Part shown: positions 39,213 through 49,409 of the stretch, piece by piece
How positions within the stretch are numbered: the stretch's first letter is position 1
Layout: each line of letters opens with the position of its first letter
NCBI GenBank assembly: GCA_030248295.1
Contig: JASANH010000030.1
Location: 124,001 to 188,000 of the forward strand
Length of the DNA: 64,000 nt
Source: Mesodorylaimus sp. YZB2_4
Lineage: Eukaryota; Nematoda; Enoplea; Dorylaimida; Dorylaimidae
Reading direction: 5' to 3'
Made by a program: the position numbers and the translations under genes
Notes under the pieces: model-generated
Told to the model about the DNA's origin: nothing
What the model saw: the letters and a program-made list of their open reading frames with translations, nothing else
The model's database searches: none

Positions 39213-40334
39213 ACATAACTATCCGTTGGTACTTTGTGCCTTGAATGCACGTTTTGCTTTATCGGCTTGGATTCTTTTGTTTATGGCTAAGTACCTTATT
39301 TGTTTTAGACAACGCGTTTTCCTGATTTATTAGGTTTGCAGTATCGTGTCTTATCTATAAGTTACAGTGTAGGTTTGCACATTCGTATATGCAGCGCCAG
39401 TTTCATATGAATTTTATATCTGATTACTGGGATTGATAAGAAAAAGTCGTCGACTCTATTGTTAATGCTGGTTGTCAACAGCGCTGCCGAAGATCGCGAC
39501 TGACAATTCGTACTCGTCGTCAGGGTTAGAACACTCGAGCAAACACTGCCTTTGGGGCTGGTGAACTCGGCTGAAATTTCCGATGCAAGTGGCAAGGTTT
39601 TATTGGCTGCGAAGTGACGGGCGAGAAGCAGATGCAGAATCTCGCTCCAACTCATCGTGAAGTCCTTGTCCTACCCAGGGAATACTTTGACCTGGAAGAT
39701 GTACCTCTCAGCCACACACAAGGGCCGTGTGCTGTAGACTCACTACTCGGGGAGCAGCCGCACGTGTCGGCCGTGAATGAACTTACGATGGTCGTGGACC
39801 CGCATTGTCTAGAGCGGTTCAGACCAGGAATCAGTTACTGGTGCCTGAAAGCCAGACCTGTCACTCGGCCGTGTCTGGCCCTAACCATGGAGAGGCAGTC
39901 CAGCTCTTTGCCGTACAGTGCAGTACAGATAAGGTATCCATGCCTAGTGCAATAGTCGCCCTCATGATCAGTGCTCTCGGTTTGAAGTTTCGACGCTGAG
40001 GTTCAGCTTTGATACTTTTATGGCCAGTTCTGACCTGAGTCAACGAAGGGAGCTCTGGCAGAAACTTGACGTTTGAAAATATGGGAATGTCATAAGGACG
40101 GAAATGCAGACAGTTTAGTATTTGTTGGCAATTTTGGAACTGAAGATGGTGTGTGTGGCAGGCACAAGGCACATGATGGCCAAGCGGGGGAGGGGCGCAA
40201 ATTCAGATGATCGTAAGCAAGGCGTAAGAAAATGACAGTGTTGAAACTCTCTTCCACCTCCCAATCCGCTTTTAGGAGAAAATGAGCGCAAAATACAGAG
40301 TCGTAGCTTCACTATTGCGAACCAGTTATCGCGA

Positions 40335-40535
40335 TGTAACCCTCTGCCGGCAGGCCATGGCGAGTAGGAGAGAGTAATCGATATTTCCCCTGGCTGGGAG
40401 ACGTCAACCTCTTCGGATGATGTTTCTAGGGCAGGTATAGTCGCGAGACTAACCTGCCTCTACTCGGAGTTATTGTCCCGCCAACTTCTGTTGGCCAACC
40501 TCTCTCCTACGCCTGCTGGCATGGTTGCAGCGATG
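40335..40535 (+). repeat. Family B repeat, best-preserved copy
   Basis: Begins GCAGGCCATGGCGAGTAGGA and ends TCTCTCCTACGCCTGC; the ends are imperfect inverted repeats (GCAGGC...GTAGGAGAG). Interior has CCCTGGCTGGGAGACGTCAA and ATGATGTTTCTAGGGCAGG. A short non-autonomous element of MITE type is likely; a SINE origin is not excluded. Confidence 0.75.
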
Positions 40536-41179
40536 CAGGGTCATTCAAAGCCGGCAACGTTTTGACGTGGGGGCAGTGCTCAGGGGCATTATTAGCCTGG
40601 GTGCTGCCCCACACCAACTCTGCAATGCAGAACGGGCTGCTGCTATAAACCCTACCGCCTCCACAGTTTGAGTCACGTGGCTGATAATGGTCTGATTAAT
40701 CGATAAAGAGGGGGCTTCAAATTTGTGCTGTAGATAAGAAGGTACAATCTCAAACCAATATACTTTAGCCAGCCCCTCATTAAACGTATACTTTTACCTG
40801 ATTTATCTAAACACTGGAAATGTTGGATTATGTCACGCCAGGAAACGCCCCGCAGCAGACCTCGTTGAAAAAGTGCCCTCACGCCCCCGGGCCTTATAAG
40901 AATACTTCACTTAATGCAGTGTTGAAAAGGGTACCAATGTGTTCTGAACGTTATTTGCTGGCCAACAGCAATTAGGCAAAAAGGGGTTTCAGGGAGAACC
41001 TATTGAAAGATACTGTATTTGGTGTCTGAGTCGCTAACCTGGAGTAAAAGACAGCTTGTAGAGGTTCAGATTGGAGGGGCATATTGAACGATCAATGTGC
41101 AACCCATAACTGGCCCGCGTGGGAGATAGTGCGACCAACCGAAATACAGTACATACAAAACTGCAACTGCAGTCGGCAT

Positions 41180-41290
41180 CTCGGCACTATACCTAAGACG
41201 TCAACTGGAGTGATTGACGTCTCCCAGCTTTGGGAGATCGTTATCTCTCGCACTCGCCATGGCCTGCTAACTGTGGGTTGCAAACGATAA
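41180..41290 (-). repeat. Family B repeat, reverse partial copy
   Basis: On the minus strand it reads GCAGGCCATGGCGAGTGCGA followed by GCTGGGAGACGTCAATCAC, the left half of the family. Confidence 0.7.
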
Positions 41291-41390
41291 CAAGACCCTG
41301 CTAGATATGAACCCCACACTGGAGGGGACTTCGAAAAGATAAGCCCCCAAGGGTCTTATTTGCAAAGATACAGTAGGATATCATTCGGGC

Positions 41391-41403
41391 GGGGGGGGGG
41401 GGG
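41391..41403. repeat. Poly-G run, 13 bases
   Basis: 13 G, preceded by GGGC, in the intergenic stretch before the SINE at 41478. Confidence 0.98.
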
Positions 41404-41477
41404 TTCCCTTGCACCCCAATTACAGTATGAGCAAAGCCTAATTGGAGAACCGGATTTCGGGAAATCGATTGATTGAT

Positions 41478-41640
41478 CGAGTGGCCTAGCGGGTTAAGGC
41501 GTCTGCCTCTCATGCTGGGTGCGCACTTACAGGGGAGGGCTCGACTCCCGCCTCGGTACAAAATTATTGTCAAATATGTGTTCCTTAGCCCTCGAGTGCG
41601 ATGTATAGTGCTTGGCTATGGATAAAGTATGACATGACAT
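41478..41640 (+). mobile_element. tRNA-derived SINE, family A
   Basis: Clear tRNA-type head: A box TGGCCTAGCGGGTTAAGGCG, CTGCCTCTCATGC anticodon-arm region, long variable arm, B box GGGCTCGACTCCC. The family tail ending TATGGATAAAGTATGACATG follows. The long variable arm suggests descent from a Leu or Ser tRNA. Confidence 0.85.
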
Positions 41641-41734
41641 GAGATTGAACAATGCTCCAGTGTAAAGTTACACCAATTGTAAGGAGTGACATTTGATTCC
41701 CTTCCCTGAGAAAGTGGTTGGCATTGTTAGCGGG

Positions 41735-41905
41735 AAACATGTGTAATCAGCGCACCCAGGCGGCGGGAGAAGTGAGAGGCCGAAGTCTCGGGGCCAACAA
41801 CTCCGACTGAAGGGTGGCGTCTCGCGAATATACCTGACCTAGAAACATCAACCGAAGAGGTTGACGCGCCAGCCAGAGGAGCGTACCGACTGCTCCCGAC
41901 CGCTA
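41735..41905 (-). repeat. Family B repeat, reverse copy
   Basis: On the minus strand the blocks GACGTCAACCTC-like, GGTTGATGTTTCTAGGTCAG and TTCAGTCGGAGTTGTTGGCC appear in family order. Confidence 0.55.
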
Positions 41906-42440
41906 TGGGTGCTGGCCACACATGCAGTCGTGTGTATGCAGGGCACTAATTTCCGCGAGATGTCTGCCAGTCAGACGTGGGCTTATTGGGAATATTTATC
42001 AGATACAAGTAGCACCCACGAAAGCCAGTTTTTATTTCTAGTGTGTACCTTTCCAAGGTTCAGTCCAGCTGCTCTAAGTAATAATCAAACTCCCTAGATT
42101 TCTCCACTCCGTTTTGTCTGCAGTAAATATTATCTTTTAATTACATTATTTATTTGCCTACGCTCTTTGCTAATGACTGCTCGGGGAAATAGACTCACAT
42201 TCCATTACATAAGCTGCATCCACGTGGGTGAAGGCGTGCCTGCCTGATTGCATTCGGTCAGTTCAAGTGCCAGGGAAATCAATGGCAACACACAGCAGCC
42301 GGCACTGCGAGATTTTTCCACTCCTGCTGATTGGGTTGAAAAGAGATTTTTCATTTCCTAGAAAAATATAAGCCAGACGATTGAAGTCAAAAAAATCCCT
42401 CCCGCAGCTTCAGTTCCGAGAATTTCTTTGCCCTCATAAA

Positions 42441-43610
42441 ATGCTGTGCAACAATTCCTTACTGCCACCCGCTGACTGGTTCTTTGCTACTTTCTCTCAA
42501 ATCCAAAATATAACTGAATATTTGTCTCCAGACTGCTGGCCATGGTTGCACGCCTCGCCTCAAGCTTGGCTAGAATTTTCTGCGAAACTTTCGAAATCCA
42601 GATATACAGAACAGAGTATAAGTCAACTTAGCCTCTTGATTTTTTGTTCTATCGGAATCGTTGGATCTCTATTTTGTATTTTTACATTTTGGCACAAAGC
42701 ATGTGTTAGAAAAGAACGATTTTATGGCTGGATGTTTGCTATCGCTATTCTAGATTTTATACTTCATATTATAGCCATATTATCACTGTTCAGTTTGTGG
42801 GGGGTCTTGGGTAATCAATATCAGTACACCCATAATGGCACTGCATTTTCAAAATATATTTATGTCCTATTATTAACCTTATTATTAACCATTGACTTAT
42901 GCACTTTAACTTTGACTATAGAAAGATTTTTAGCCATTTGTAATCCAACTGATCATTGTGCACCGAGAACAAAGAATGTATGCACTTTTATGACTTTACT
43001 TGTAATTATATGTTGTAGTTTCACAAGATTTATTCGATATACATTTTATTACCATGTTACAGTAACTGAAATTTATGAAAATCGCATGACCTACGTATTT
43101 GTTGCTGCGGAAATATCACACACTACTTGGTTCACAATATTTATGTTCGTTGGTGATGTACTTACTCCATTAATTATTCTAATCCTAACTGCACACTTTT
43201 CAATAAGAATGGCCATAGTAATCGCGTCGAGACAAAGATCGCGTATTCAGGACAGTGTATCCCGCGAACAACAAGTTTTGATACAAGAACAATCAAGAAC
43301 CACGCTCAGATTATTGGGTATTATTGTGGCATTTTTCGTCGTTAATCAACTCGGTTATGCGGGTTACGTCATCACACTGATTATAATTCGATGTAAATCG
43401 ATCAGTTTTGAAAGCAGTTACGACCAGATTAGCGAATATGCACATATTGTGATGAGTCGTGATGTGACTGGCTCTATAGCATATATTGTTGTGGGTTTAT
43501 CAAAATCGTTGAATTTCTGGTTTTATTATATGTTTAGCGCTTCTTTTAGAAGTGAGTTTAAGAGATTCTGGCGCGGCGGATTCGATGTTAGGAGCCATAG
43601 TAGCGGATAG
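42441..43610 (+). CDS. Intronless class A peptide-type GPCR
   Basis: 389-residue single-exon seven-helix receptor of the plasma membrane. The ATG at 42441 is chosen because the longer frame would begin with TTG. N-glycosylation sites (NNS, NIT) sit in the short N terminus. Helix 1 starts near residue 64. Helix 3 ends with ERF where most receptors have DRY (context TLTIERFLAICNP, like FMRFamide-receptor-type peptide receptors). Loop 3 is short and basic. Helix 6 lacks the usual CWxP and reads FFVVNQLGYAGY. Helix 7 ends LNFWFYYMFS, a changed NPxxY. FMRFamide/neuropeptide receptor-like is the best guess; ligand and G protein cannot be told. Confidence 0.85.
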   Translation: MLCNNSLLPPADWFFATFSQIQNITEYLSPDCWPWLHASPQAWLEFSAKLSKSRYTEQSISQLSLLIFCSIGIVGSLFCIFTFWHKACVRKERFYGWMFAIAILDFILHIIAILSLFSLWGVLGNQYQYTHNGTAFSKYIYVLLLTLLLTIDLCTLTLTIERFLAICNPTDHCAPRTKNVCTFMTLLVIICCSFTRFIRYTFYYHVTVTEIYENRMTYVFVAAEISHTTWFTIFMFVGDVLTPLIILILTAHFSIRMAIVIASRQRSRIQDSVSREQQVLIQEQSRTTLRLLGIIVAFFVVNQLGYAGYVITLIIIRCKSISFESSYDQISEYAHIVMSRDVTGSIAYIVVGLSKSLNFWFYYMFSASFRSEFKRFWRGGFDVRSHSSG

Positions 43611-43898
43611 TGATTGCGGAAATTGGTTATTGCAACATGAGATACATGTCAGTGTGACTTGTAAGTCAGTATGCAGCCATCAATGGATAGTGAACACTGC
43701 AAATACACAGATGTGCAACACCATATCAAGGGCATAGATGCACAAACGATAAGCACGCGCAGTGTCGATATATAAGCGCTGGCCTGACCTCAATCCAAGT
43801 CGCAATGGACAACCCACCGAGCCCAAACCAGGCAATATAAGATAAGAAAGTAGCAAAATGGTCACTCCAGTCCGTCCATCACGCAAGCACGCCACTTT

Positions 43899-45374
43899 TC
43901 AGTAAAAGCAGACTGTGTGTAAAATGGTGCGATCGAATTTCATTTCTATTTCTAACAATAGCTCATCAATTTCATTGTCCAAGTCGTCGCAGTTTTCAAG
44001 CTGAAGGAGTCATATAACGTTTCTTGATGGCAAGTTATTTCATAAACTTACTATTGTGCACAATTCGCAAATAAAAAATGCGCCGATCGTAGCTTCATCG
44101 TGATTATCCTCGATATCGATATTTATGACGTGAACGAGATCGTTGGTCTTTTTTTCACGACTTTCCAAATCTGAAAAAGAATGCAGATATAAATAAAATA
44201 AATTTGTAGAGAATACTTTTTACTAAAGGTGGTACAATGCCACAATGCAATTTTGAAGTGTTTTAATTACAAAATGAATACAAACAGGGGCATCCCTGGT
44301 TTTAGATGTTCTAGATGGCACTGGGTTCAGGAAGTCTAAGAATGCGTCAAGAGCGGACCAAGCTCATTTTTGTTTTATTTAAACTTGAAAACCTTGATTT
44401 TGCAAAAAATTGTTATAATTTTCAGTATATGTTCAAAAGTGTCTGGGCTCTATTGAAAATCGAAGATTCTGCTCTGTTTTTTTTATTCCCCGCCAGAATT
44501 TGAATTTCTCCCAAAATCTATCAGTTTTGAAAAGACATGTAACATGAGAACCTTTTTAGAAACTGCTCGCTCCATCCAGCCCGACTGAGCCTTCGACGAT
44601 GTTGAGACGACCGCATTACAGATCGAAAAATATGAAAGAAATTACGCACCTTCAACAACCTGGTCGTAAACTCTTTCCTGCGCGCATATAACCACATCGA
44701 ATACGTCCATGCACTCTTGGAACTTTTCTGGACGTAGTTTGATTCTCCGATTTCGATCCAGCATATGTAAAATACCGTTTTGCGTGTACCTAAACAAACG
44801 AAACAGAAGCATTAGAACAGAGAATACGAATTGTATACAATTGGAAATTTATGGGCACATTTTTTGAATAGGAAAAACCTGCCAAAAAATCAGAAAAGTA
44901 GAGTACTTACAAATTCTTGTCTTTAGCCACAAGATCTTTGTAAATATCGGCGTAAGTCGTGCTAAAGTCGTACATGTTCGGTCGATCGGGTGTCGGTCCT
45001 GGTAGTTTCACTTGACCGCCAGTTCCGAACGATCTGACGTTGAAACCCTTCTTACTGAAACAAAATCACTCAAGCTTAGGCAACAAAAACACCTGGCGCT
45101 TTTGCCGTTTGGTCCCCAAGGGAAGGCTGGCTGGAGGCTAATATCAGCCTAAGCTTAATTCTTATACCAGACTAAGCCTAAGCCTAAGCCTAAGCCTAGT
45201 ATGAGTCTAAGCCCAAGTCATATGCCAGCCTAAGCCTAAGCCTAAGCTAACACATGTTGGGGACCAAACAGCAAAAGTGCCCAAAACTTACCCAAGGAAA
45301 CTATGAGCTTCCATACTTCGATTCATATTGCTCGAACAGACGACGGCTAATCTCAATTTATTTCTTTTGGACAT
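43899..45374 (-). CDS. SSU72: RNA polymerase II CTD phosphatase SSU72
   Basis: Nuclear phosphatase that removes phosphate from Ser5/Ser7 of the Pol II C-terminal repeats and works with the 3'-end processing machinery. Five exons on the minus strand: 45292-45374 (ATG at 45374), 44911-45054, 44650-44789, 44052-44170, 43899-44000. They give 195 residues, against 194 in human SSU72 as I recall. The CX5R phosphatase loop VCSSNMNRS is in exon 1. Exon 2 carries [14 protein letters not shown]; exon 3 has [13 protein letters not shown] and VYDQVVE; exon 4 has [16 protein letters not shown]; the protein ends LHTVCFY as in other animals. All phases agree. Exons are 83-144 bases, so the gene is easy to miss by ORF scanning. 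Intron 1 (237 bp) is mostly a MITE. Confidence 0.96.
45095..45281. mobile_element. MITE with internal TTAGGC arrays, in SSU72 intron 1
   Basis: 187-bp element with 25-bp terminal inverted repeats (45095-45119 and 45257-45281, sharing TTTGGTCCCCA-type ends, two mismatches). Its interior carries two short arrays of AAGCCT, i.e. GCCTAA/TTAGGC, at about 45172-45198 and 45228-45247. It fills 187 of the 237 intron bases and begins 10 bases after the 5' splice site. No clear target duplication was seen. No transposase is present. Confidence 0.8.
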
Positions 45375-45721
45375 TCTTATCAACAAGGATTGTTTTTTTG
45401 CGAGCCCAGTGCCCCCTGATTAGTCTCCACATTCCCTCCGATCTCCAACAGGCTCCAACAACGGACAGGTGTTGCATCTTGGCGCTTTTAGCAGACAGCT
45501 GCACAAAAAAGCGCTAAATTCAAACTGTTAATTAGAAAACACCTCTGGTATATTTCGAATGCTAAACAAATAGATGCTTATCTTCAGCATGATCAGTGCA
45601 ACTTTTACTTTTTTAGAGCGAAGAGCGCACAAATTTTACGGCGCATAATATCGCAAGAGGAGAAAAGTGCAGTGTCTACAGCATAACCCTACAATATGAC
45701 AAGCGAGTCAAAACTTCTGCC
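45375..45721. other. Short intergenic stretch between SSU72 and DEG/ENaC paralogue 1
   Basis: 347 bases between the 5' end of SSU72 and the stop codon of the first channel gene, both on the minus strand. It should contain the SSU72 promoter and the channel 3' UTR. No repeat or ORF of note. Confidence 0.4.
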
Positions 45722-48700
45722 TTATTTTTTCTTTTTATCTATGGCTAATTTTACCCCAAACAAAATTATTTGGACGAACGTCATCATTGTACCACCCACA
45801 AACAAACCCAACGATCCACCAAGATTGCTAACCAAAGTCGAAAATGAGTATGCATCGATTTCTATCAAATTCCTAACACCACCTTGAAACAATGCACCAT
45901 TTTCGACTTCGATTAAAAGTGATGATAAATTATTTTCTTTATCGCTCTGCATACGAATCTGACCGGCTCGGGGCAAATTTGGCTTCTGAATTTGAGATCG
46001 CAACGTTATATCGTATATAATCTTTTTGCACTTTTGAAGACATTTTTTTGAACACTGGTTAGCTAGTTGCGATTGAGACAAACTCTCGATTAGATTGTCG
46101 ATATACTGAAATCGCACCCAAAACGCATCTGATCCGTCCATATCGAATACATTGCAGTAGTCGGTTGGCTTTTGTCTAGAGCGAGTGTAAAGCGATCGAT
46201 AAAGTAATCGACATTGACCGCTCGAGTTTATTCCTTTATTTAAACATTTTGCATGACATAATCTCGCCGTTCTATAATCGCCTTTAATGTCTTCGTCATC
46301 AGCGCATGGCTCTTTTTTATTTCTAATCATAAAAAATCGTTCTTCAGTTATTCGTATAAAATTTTTCGAAAAAGGCGGTAATTGTAAGATGGATCCTGTT
46401 GGATAATTTAAATTTAAATCAGCACGAGCCGTCGTGAATAAATCCCAAGACGATGTAGTTTCGATTAATCCTCCGCTATGATTTGCAATTTTGATCAAAA
46501 TTTTTCTCATTCTTCTCAACGCGGGCTCTTTAGAAATGCCGTCTTCGGGTTTTAAATTAAATACATAGCACACTTTGCCATCGAAATATGATTTCTCTGG
46601 TGGCATTGATGATTCCATGCAAAATGGGCAATACACGCTCGAATTAGCACTGGCGGAAAAGTCGCCTCTTGTTGGAACCACTGTGAGATTTATAGCAATT
46701 TCTTTAAAATATTCTTCTAAGCATGTAAAACCATTTTTTTGGTATGCTGCTATAAATTCTTGCTTGGCTCTTGTTGAATTCTCGGGATCTACGTTTTCCT
46801 CAGCCAAAAAATACCCGAAAGAATATTTTATAGCATCTAAGGTGAAACCAAGTGACAAGGCCTTGTCTAGGTCTAACCAAGACGTGGGGCAAATAATTAT
46901 TGGAGGAAATTCGTAAATTTTTTCCTGTTTCAAATCAACCTGAAAAATGTTTGCTCCTTTTCACACAGTATTTTGAACGTCTGCTTATCACGTCATGTCA
47001 TACTTTATCCATAGCCTAGCACCATACAGCGCACTCGAGGGCTAAGGAACACTTTATTTGACAATCATTTTTAAGCCAGAGGGAGTCGAACCCTCCCCTG
47101 TAAAGGGCCGTCCACATTGCACCTCGGCTGCCGAGCCAGCCGAGCTTGTAAGCTGAGGTGTCGTTCACATTGCGACTATCAGCTAAGCCAGTTCACGATC
47201 AGCCCGCGGCTGGCTCAGTTTATGGCTTGTGGCTGGCTCAGCTTGGCTGGCTCGGCTGGACTGTTTACATTCATCTCGGTTTGCGGCTCAGGAGCTCGGT
47301 CAGCTAAGCTAGGAAAGTTAAAAATTTTTCAACTTTCCCAGCCGAGCCAGCTGAGCTTGGAACAATCGTTCTGGAGTTATCAATAGGAAAGCAGCCAATT
47401 TCGATAAAAATATGGATTATCACGAAACTATTGAATTATTGTGAACTTATAAAACGGTGAAACGACGAAACGCATATTTACAGCATATTACTAAAAATGG
47501 CGGTAGTAAAGCCGACTCCAGCGAGACTGTTACCGATGTTGTCCCGCACTGTTCTTTCTCACTCTTATTTCCATTCTGATCATTAGGGATAGAACTGTCG
47601 ACCCGATACCCCATGTGTCTACTGAGTAAAAAATATGCTCCGTCGTCAATGCACGCATGCGTAGTTGGGATGTCCTTGATGCTAAAAATGAGCTGATGCA
47701 ACAGGCTGTGCAGTGCAGAGATCATGTACTGCTCTTCGTTCAGCCGACCAATAGAGTACAAATTTTAGTTTTATTTTTTGATTTTGCCGATGATAATTCT
47801 CTGCGGTAGTCTTGCTCCTGGGGAAAGTTTCTGCGAGCCGAGCAAACCGAGCTCCTCAGCCGAGCCCGCCAATAAGCAGACAGAATGTCTTTATCAGCGT
47901 TGCGGCTTATAATGTGAACGATCCAGCCGAGCTGAGGTGACCGCAAGCCGCAAACTGATGTTGTGAACGTGCCATTCTGGTACAGTAAGCTCGCCTTCCC
48001 GCTTGTTGACGATTCGAATTTGGCAAAAACAAGCGGATTAGGAGACGGATTAGTGGCCGCCCGGACGATCAAAACAAGGTCGTAAATTTGGAAGGTGGAC
48101 AATGATCGGAGAAGGACCAGGTGGATGGCAGCACCGCCGGCGGCTATTGCGACGTCGAGGCCGAAGCGAAGGGCACGTGCGGTGCCTATGCCGAGTGTGG
48201 TGAGCCTGGACGGGGCACGTGCTGCCGTCGGGACATATTCGCCGCCTCAGCATTGGGCCTCGCCGCGACCTCGAGCCCAGCGGGTGGCATTCACGTGCGC
48301 CAGACATCGACCAGCGACCACCTCGGAGGAGATCGGGACCAGCGAACAGGGAGCGCTCGAGGACGAACCAGAGGGCGCTCGTTACCGGTGAAGACCCCGC
48401 GAGATGTGATATGATTGGAGGATTGAGGATGAAGTTGACCCGCCTTTTGGTGCGCTGTGCCTGATTTTGTACAGGTTAGTCAGTTCAGTTGAAGGATTCG
48501 GTTCGGTAAAGTCGTCTTGGAATTTCGTCTTGTGTTTTGGTCTATTCGCCTTATCAGCGAGGCGATCGGGGCGACGAGGCGGTGCGACGAGGCGAACCCG
48601 ACCGAGGACTGGGCTCAAGTGTGTGGCGTTGGAGTGAACGGGGACGTGACGGATCGGGACAAGGGCTCTCTCGAGCATAGCCCCTTATTCGTCTCAGCGT

Positions 48701-49409
48701 CTTGGGTGCGCGTCGGATCGGCGGTCACCGAGACGGTGCGGTAAGAGTGATTGGTGTGTGAGTTGGATCAGGATAGCGCACGGGTTCTTAGGTTGCCCTC
48801 ATAATCTAAGTGGTGGCACCGGGTTGCGGTAGGTCTAGGCAAGAACAGGTTCGGTTGGAGTTGCTGTTGCGGTAACATACGCGCGACGGTAAAACATATA
48901 TAACACTGACGATGAGCCAGCCGCAAGCTGAGCCAACCGAGGCATGCAATGTGAACTCACGTCAGCTCAGCTGGCAGCTCGGATGGCGCGGTGCTCGGCA
49001 GCCGATCAGCCGAGGTGCAATGTGGACGCTAACCCGCTAGACCGTGACTCTGGGAAAATCCTCATCAAGATCTCCTTTCGAGCACTATGCTCTTACCTTT
49101 GTGACCGTTTCATCACGAAGGTATTCGCTTGATGATTTGTAAACGAAAATAGCTGTAAGACCGACACCAACGATAAGAAAGGTGGACCAAATCCATCTTA
49201 AGAGTCGGTTTTCGCAAGTCAAAGCTTCGTCCAAGCCAACAATAGACGTTATATTCTTCGCCATTTGCTGGCTAATTGTAGCTGTGAAAAAAGTCTTGCG
49301 CAAGCTTTCTCAAAAAAAATATTTTAAATTTCTTACTTGTTCTTTCAAGAATAGGTCCCTCCGTCTGAACATGCTGTTGTTTGAATTCTCGAGCTCCAAA
49401 GACCTGCAT
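45722..49409 (-). CDS. DEG/ENaC-family channel subunit, paralogue 1
   Basis: Two-helix trimeric cation channel subunit of the plasma membrane, predicted 491 residues. Exons on the minus strand: 49337-49409 (ATG at 49409), 49097-49281, 45722-46939. Exon 2 holds the first membrane helix after SIVGLDEALTCENR. The large third exon opens with YEFPPIIICPTSW (family FPAVTICN position), carries the Cys-rich extracellular domain, and ends with helix 2, TLVSNLGGSLGLFVGGTMMT. Exon 2 is 185 bases in all three paralogues and phases agree. The selectivity-filter G-x-S of the family reads GGT here and the Glu usually found after helix 2 starts is replaced by Gln. Intron 2 (46940-49096) contains a SINE interrupted by a foldback element. 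Gating stimulus (acid, peptide, mechanical) unknown. Confidence 0.88.
46986..49060 (-). mobile_element. tRNA-derived SINE split by a later insertion
   Basis: Reverse copy of the SINE family also seen at 41478-41640. Its tail (GTCATACTTTATCC, 46992-47005) and tRNA B-box part end at about 47105. The A-box part (CTAACCCGCTAG) resumes at 49029. The 1.9-kb foldback element lies between, with some 30 bases of SINE missing at the junction. Confidence 0.75.
47109..49028. mobile_element. Foldback-type element with inverted ends, nested in a SINE
   Basis: 1920-bp segment whose ends are inverted copies (CGTCCACATTGCACCTCGGC at 47109-47128; CCGAGGTGCAATGTGGACG at 49010-49028). Inside each end are many short copies of a GAGCCAGCCGAGC motif in both orientations, able to fold back. 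A related inverted end near 47905-47970 (CCAGCCGAGCTGAGG) suggests two elements or a rearranged pair. The interior from about 48100 to 48720 is GC-rich and unlike its surroundings. No transposase was recognised. Confidence 0.75.

Larger units (their letters stand above)
39213..42440. other. Repeat-rich intergenic stretch between nidogen and the GPCR
   Basis: 3.2 kb with no gene I can support. It contains family B repeats (40335-40535, 41180-41290 reverse, 41735-41905 reverse), a 13-base G run (41391-41403) and a tRNA-derived SINE (41478-41640). ORFs at 39362-39955 show no recognisable domain. Confidence 0.6.

Noticed and set aside
41478..41560. Possible functional tRNA gene
   Set aside because: A and B boxes are good, but the arms do not all pair, the same head recurs with a shared non-tRNA tail at other sites, so it is a SINE.
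42381..42440. Longer start for the GPCR
   Set aside because: The extension would begin with TTG; the first ATG at 42441 leaves a normal N terminus.
45172..45247. True telomere or chromosome end
   Set aside because: The TTAGGC-type arrays are short, imperfect and enclosed within inverted ends inside a gene intron.
48050..48744. Arg/Gly-rich ORFs on both strands in the foldback element centre
   Set aside because: Open frames in all directions are expected in GC-rich DNA; no domain seen.
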